Positions 58,201 to 64,000 of a DNA stretch of 64,000 nucleotides are shown here, in pieces. Position 1 is the first letter of the stretch. Each line of letters opens with the position of its first letter. Source of the stretch: Quillaja saponaria (taxonomy: Eukaryota; Streptophyta; Magnoliopsida; Fabales; Quillajaceae); assembly GCA_029379385.1 (NCBI GenBank), contig CM055613.1:11240001-11304000 (forward strand), in the 5' to 3' direction. Position numbers and translations under genes: made by a program. Below the pieces are notes generated by a model. That model was given only the letters and a program-made list of their open reading frames with translations. It was not told where the DNA came from and did no database searches.

Positions 58201-61200
58201 CAAAATTATAATATTATCTTCACACAATCTTTAGAATAGAAGTAATTCTTGGGCAGTGCATCTTAAATACCTCAAACAAAAATGTGGGTTTTTATTTTAA
58301 AAGTAATTAATAAATTGATATTTTCAAATTATAGTTATAAATTTTAAATCTTTTTGTCTTGACATGTCAATATATATATATACACGTATGTACAAAATTT
58401 AAATCCGACATTTCTTGTGGTGAAAATTATTTTTGTGCTCTGAATAATTATTTACATAAAAATTAATTTTAATAGAAGAAAGAAAGTTTTTTTCATACAT
58501 TAATTTGAGAGTATTTTTAAAGTCTCAAATAACTAGCTAATTATTATCATATCATATATATATAAATATATATGGCAGGACCATCTCCAATTAATTTATA
58601 ATGAAACAGCATTCATGTTTTTTTATTTTTTATTTTAAAAAAAATGTAGAATGTCTCCTAATCTTGAACTAATGCCAAAGCAATTGAGCTGGCTAATGTC
58701 TGCTCTTGAATAATGAGACTTTGTCGGTCTGTTATATTTGAATATGATTGGCCAAATTTATGCCCCCATGAGCATCCCACTTCTCTATATATTTATGGAA
58801 ATTTGGATTCATTTATGAATTTTTCAAAGCAATTGTTATGATTTTATAAATAAAAAATTTATAATATTTATTATGTTAGTTGATTATAATTTAATATACG
58901 ACACTTTTTTTACAAAATCTCAATTTATATATATATATTGAGTCAGTTGAATAGAGAGATCACACACTGCATGCCATATTCCATATACCATATGATTGAT
59001 TACAGATTACAAAGGGGATATTGAACAAGATTTGAAGTCGAGTGGAACAGCTTTTCCCTGCCATGACTTCATAGTTGTAAGAGAAAGGTCATAAAACTCA
59101 TAATCAATGAGGTGCCTATTCATTAATCATTATGCTCAGTCTTGGTACGTAGATAATTTCTTTAAAACAAGTGAATCCATTATTTTTAAGTATTAGGTAA
59201 TCTTTTTTTCTTTTTCTTTTTTTTCCATTTTACCCATTCTAATTTATTCTCATTTTGTTTTTATTAGTAGTCACAGACACGAGGATTATCTTCATTTGCA
59301 CAAGAGGTCCAGCAATAAGGCTTCGTATAGGCCCAAAGCCCATTTGTAACCTTGAAAAGAAATATTCTAACTATTTCTCATCCCAACCCAAACTAGGGTC
59401 TGTCCAAATCTTGGTCTAGCATTGTGCAAGCCTGCACGCGAAGATGAAGGTACTTGGCATCAAGGGTCTGTCCCACAGAGCATTATGATTTTGAATAAGG
59501 CTAGCCAGAAGGGCAATATTCTGCGTCGGCCAATGACAATAGTTATTATTTGTGTAATTATTAATACTTATATTTGGTATTCATGATGTTATCATATTTA
59601 AATTATTTGCTCTTAATTTGAGTTTGTATGATTATTATACCCATAAAATGTAAGCAATTGAAATCCGCATCATAATAGTGATCAAGCTTATGTGATGTAT
59701 TTTCTTAAAACTCTAATTCAAAATGTTTCTAATTGAATGATTAATAAGAATGACATCAATGATCTGGTTAGATTATTACATTCTTATTTGGTCATATGGA
59801 GAGTGATTGATCTCATGGTTATTAGTTTTGTGACACTAGAATAAGAAGTGTAGGTGCTTATTAGCTTAATAAGTTCATTGAATAGGCTCACAAAAAAAAA
59901 AAAAAACCATATGGATTTGTATAAGATTGTTAATGGGAGTTCTTATCATTATAATTATGCATGTAATCCTTAGATTTGAGGCACCATTGATGTCTTAATT
60001 ATGCTTGGTTCATCATACTTTGATTTAAGTACTCGACAAATGGTTTAATCATGAATACCAAAAAGAGTAATCAATGAGTATGATTGAGACATATGAGTAT
60101 ATAATAAATGATTTGTAATTCTCAGATATCAAGAGAGATGTTGTATGTGGTCTTATCAAGGTAAATTAGAAAATCTGTTGCCAAGACAAAAGTGAAATTA
60201 GATAAATAATTACTTGATTAAGTTATTATGATTTGACATTTATCCATACCGTAGACTTAATTAATAGCATAGGATGACAAATTGATTGAATTGCATCATA
60301 AAATGAATTGGAAAGGTTCTTTCAAATTATATTGTTCTCAACCAACATTATTTACTATATAAGTATATATGTGAGACATGTGACAAAATGGTAACCCTAT
60401 CTTGTGGGACCTTAATCGGAGGAATAGCATATTACAAATAGTTCTAATTCATAATTAAGTTAGAAAGTGTTCTAATAATTGGAGATAATCCAATATCAGG
60501 TATGTAAGATATCACCCACTGTCATCTCAATATAGAACGTATGGAGTCCCACTAATACTAGGGTTATCTAATAAAACAATATTTACTTATGTATGGATAA
60601 ATGCACATGTGTAATTAAATTAGATTTAATTATTACATTTTAGTACGTGGAATACTCAATTTGGATTAGATTAATTGATAATAAATAGAGTGTCTATTTG
60701 TTATTCATAGTACTTTAGTATTGGGATAATAAGATTTGATATGAGATTAATTGACAATAAATGTAGTGTCTATTCGTTATTCAATGTTTGTTCAAATTCA
60801 TTTCTAATTATTGATCCTTGAACAAGATTTTAAGGTTTAAACTTTAATGATTATGCATTTATGACCTAATAACATGGGCTAGTTCAATAAAATCATCAAA
60901 ATCTTTTCAAACAAATACAAACTCATTCAAAAGACCTAAATTAAGAATCACTTCAAAACTTATCACAAATAGTTCATGTAAAACATTTCAATACATTAAT
61001 CATAAACATTTCTTTAAAATATTTACACACACCGATTCACTTGCTCTTTTCTTAAATTCAATATATTAAACTTTAATCTACCCAAAACCACAAAACCAAC
61101 AAACATTTAATTAGAGCTGTTCCATGGATATTCTTTTTAATTAATTGTTGAATTGTGACTTGGCAAAGCTAAGACAAACCCTAAAATCATGTTGATTGGT

Positions 61201-62000
61201 ACAAATTGTTTGTTAGAAAAGAAGAAGAAAAAAATGCCAGCATTCAGAAATGGTTGGGGACAGATTAGGCTGGACACAAACACAAGTAACATCCAATTAA
61301 AGCCTATGCAGGCTTTTTCTCTCTTTATCAATCTTCCCTTTTCAGGGATTGAAATTAAAGAGGGGCATCATCACATGGGAATACAAATCATGAAGGATGC
61401 AAATGAGACAATGGTAGAGGATTTGGTGGAGCCATATTAATGCCACAACTCACTTGTGGTTGTAGGTTGCCTATCCATCAACTATTTATCAAGGTTCTTA
61501 AAAAGAAATGTGTAACTCAATCAACCTTTTAAATAATAATATAATAAAGTATTTGAATATTCCCCCATTTATATTATGTGTTAGTAAGATGACATTTGAG
61601 GTAACAATGACAGCTTGAAGTTTTGTTGGTGATTTAGTGACAAGCCCACCTCCACCTGTGCCCTTTCCCTTTCATAAACTCTCTTTGTCTTTAACTATAA
61701 GCTATACGAAATTGATCCAATTATAAATATTAGATGTATCTAATTAATAAAATATTTTTTAATTAATAGAAAAATCAATATTGCTCCACAATAATGATTA
61801 AAATTATCAAAACTTAAAACTTTTTAATCGCCAAACTGATACATTGTCTTATATTATTGAATCGAATATAAGTTCAATGATTTATGATTCTAAACATTCT
61901 TACAAATTATATAATTTTTAATAATTTTAATCATTATTGTCTTTCTAAGCGTGTATAAACGTTGATTTTTTATTTATTAATTGAATTGACGCCAAACTCT
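55217..62000. other. AT-rich spacer with repeat remnants
   Basis: No supported gene in about 6.8 kb. A (TTTC)n microsatellite lies at 57524-57550. A richer segment at about 59260-59530 is followed by 59530-60860, whose texture resembles an old LTR-element leader. In it, an ATTGA(T/C)AATAAAT...AGTGTCTATT(T/C)GTTATTCA block occurs twice, near 60680 and 60750. A frame at 61189-61440 (83 codons) is unrecognised and overlaps a minus-strand frame. Confidence 0.4.
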
Positions 62001-62002
62001 AT

Positions 62003-62100
62003 CTTTCTATACTATACTATACTAAAAGCCTAAACACCTTTATGGTGTCCGAGTATAGTATAAATATTAATTATATAATATTTTATCAATTTAAAATGAA
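62003..62100 (+). mobile_element. Possible Helitron 5' end
   Basis: After an A, the sequence reads TCTTTCTATACTATACTATACTAAAAGCC, shown here as three overlapping motifs: TCTTTCTATACTATAC, CTATACTATACTA and CTAAAAGCC. Plant Helitrons often begin TCTATACTAT...AAAAGC. No 3' CTRRT hairpin end or helicase was identified, so this is tentative and the right limit is arbitrary. Confidence 0.35.
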
Positions 62101-64000
62101 AAATAAAAAATAAAAATCAATTTAAAAATCGCTAACTCTCTTCACAAATCTCTCTCATTCATGTGCCAACTCTTTTATCTTTTTCTATTTTCTTTTGTTT
62201 CTCATTTGGTGTCTCCTTCGTATAGTTTATGAAAATTTCACGAGTTCTTGTTATCCTTATCTAATTGTCTTGTCATTCCTACTACACAGTTATGTTCTTC
62301 CACTTAGCTAGGTTTCTATCTTTTGAACTTTTTTTCTCAATTTGACATGTTTTTAATTCAATATAATTGAGTTGTGCTGCTTTCAATGATGTTGTGAAAA
62401 TTGACTATATCTTTGTGAATGAATTGGAGCATATAATATTGGACTAGCATGAGAATGAAGAACTTATAAGTTGATAGAGAAATACGTCCCAAGAAGAATG
62501 TGATACTCTAGTACATGAATGTGCCTTGAGAAAACTTTTACACATTTTTCCTAAAATAAAAATGTATCTGAGCATGTGCGAAACCGCATACAAAAATGCT
62601 AGTATTATATATTGTTTGAGGTTTATTATTCCTTTTTTAAGAATTATTCTTTTCAAATGAAATTTTGATGAGAAAAATGCCAATTTATTTGAGGCTTTGT
62701 TGCTAATAGATCAAGAAAACGAACGAAATATAAGCGAGCTGAGATTGATGCATGGGCCCAATTTATTTTAGGCTTCGTAATTTCGAGTATATAAGGTATA
62801 GTAGAATTGCAAATCTACACACATTTTGGATCTTGGATTTTGGGCGAGAAGATCAATGAGTGTAGGTGGCGTGAGCCGCAACAGCAGTGAGAAAATGGTA
62901 CTTAAGCCCATAAAGCATGTACATGGTTTGAGTACTTACCAATTACCATGCTTATTTTGCAAACTCAAAACACAATAATTTTAAGTATAGGCACACCAAT
63001 AAATTTGACTGTGACTCTATCCGATTCAATTTAGAATTGACCCAATCTGAATAATTTAAAATCTTATCCCATTCAAAGTGGACAAAATATGAATCTGATA
63101 TGACAAAAACTATGCGTAACTTTCTTTTTTTTTTTTTTTTTTTTTAGCCCATGATTATTACCCAATTCGATACGAAGACTGTTTCAACATACATCAGTTC
63201 ATCTAATCATTTAATATTCAACTTGATTAGACTGAATATGGAACCTACTGACAAATCAAATTGTCATCTCTACTTCCACCAACATACTCCAGTGATCATT
63301 GGTTTTATGGACTATTATGATCTCAAACTATCAAGAAGTGGGATTTTAATCTAACTTAGTGAACAAACACCGTAAGTGAAAAAGGCTTGGAGTACAAAGG
63401 AACAGAATCACAGATTAGCAAAAGATCTGAACATATTAAACGCCAAGGCAATCAGAAGTTTTTTCATTAGAACGCCATGAGAAGACGATAACAGAAGGAG
63501 TTTTTTATATCATCCTTAAGCAAGTTGTTCAGAAGGTTTTGAGAAATGTGGAAAAATCCATTCACAGCTTCTGAATGAACCGCAGACTCCCAAACTGTTA
63601 GTACTACAAAGCCGAGGCAATCTGTTTAAATGAAGGTTCTGCAGGATATTATACCCCACGCATACAATTTGCATCAGCAACCTTGATATTATGCCTGCCA
63701 AAATAAACTCAAGGTTCCATTGCCAGTTGAAAGAAATAACTATACACGAAGTACTAATAGCGTACATGGAGGTACCTCGCCATAACATATTAGCTTACAC
63801 AAAGAAGCTTAGTAAGAACAGCCCAGTTGTGGTTAAAGAATAAAGGTAATGCTTCCCATTACCTTTGTTCTCATGAATTATTTGAATACTGAATAGCCAT
63901 CTGAACCATGCTCTAACATAAATGAGTGGTGAATGTGCCATCTGGAAATCAACAATGAATTCACATGTATGGGTTCCCCAGTATATATAACTGACCAATA
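62101..64000. other. Terminal spacer, possible edge of a minus-strand gene
   Basis: A poly-T run lies at about 63122-63146. From about 63370 to the end the composition is less AT-rich, with open minus-strand frames (63516-63788 and 63795-63998) that match no family I know. This could be the 3' UTR of a minus-strand gene starting beyond the window. No coding exon is supported. Confidence 0.35.

Noticed and set aside
61189..61440. 83-codon plus-strand frame
   Set aside because: Not recognised, overlaps a similar-length minus frame, and surrounded by repeat-like sequence.
63516..63998. Two minus-strand frames at the window edge
   Set aside because: No domain or conserved motif; more likely UTR or spacer than coding exon.
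1..64000. A biosynthetic or defence gene cluster
   Set aside because: The recognised genes belong to unrelated processes, lie on both strands and are separated by long repeat-rich spacers.

Overview
The window looks like a piece of a eudicot plant nuclear chromosome. It is strongly AT-rich, genes are sparse and intron-rich (introns start GT, occasionally GC, and end AG), and the spacers hold plant-type MITEs, a CACTA end and a decayed Copia element. The recognisable proteins are land-plant families with dicot-like sequences. I cannot name the species.

Layout. (1) 1-1234, +: the last three exons of a RING-CH (MARCH-like) membrane E3 ligase family gene whose 5' part lies outside the window. 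(2) 2591-8331, -: a complete 11-exon AKT1-type inward-rectifying K+ channel gene (885 aa predicted), tail-to-tail with the first gene, with a 5-codon uORF just upstream of its ATG. (3) 8.4-22.1 kb: AT-rich spacer with a possible MITE and one CACTA end. (4) 22372-24368, +: a complete 4-exon QCR7 gene (subunit 7 of mitochondrial complex III, 124 aa), with Site II promoter motifs upstream. (5) 26441-26800, +: a single-exon 119-aa plant protein of unknown function. (6) 27.26-28.19 kb: an inverted repeat beside a decayed LRR receptor-like-protein fragment. (7) 29022-32170, +: a Ran GTPase gene with all eight exons in place but an 11-base gap that destroys the DTAGQ motif and shifts the frame. Its fourth intron carries four copies of a 139-bp tandem repeat. 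(8) 32-50 kb: spacer with MITEs (one with a perfect 8-bp target-site duplication), a degenerate Copia retrotransposon and an orphan promoter-like leader. (9) 50227-53245, +: a complete 5-exon CYP734A (BAS1-type) brassinosteroid-inactivating P450 gene (534 aa). (10) 53-64 kb: spacer with a PIF/Harbinger-like MITE, a possible Helitron end and microsatellites.

The genes do not form a pathway or cluster. They are unrelated neighbours: potassium uptake, respiration, nuclear transport (disabled), brassinosteroid catabolism and ubiquitination. For AKT1, QCR7 and CYP734A the exon lengths I assembled sum to exact multiples of three, which supports the models. For Ran the sum becomes the normal 221-aa family length only if 11 missing bases are counted. 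I found no convincing previously undescribed multi-gene system. The most useful leads are the disabled but otherwise intact Ran gene, two GC-AG introns, the minimal uORF on AKT1 and the receptor-derived inverted repeat.
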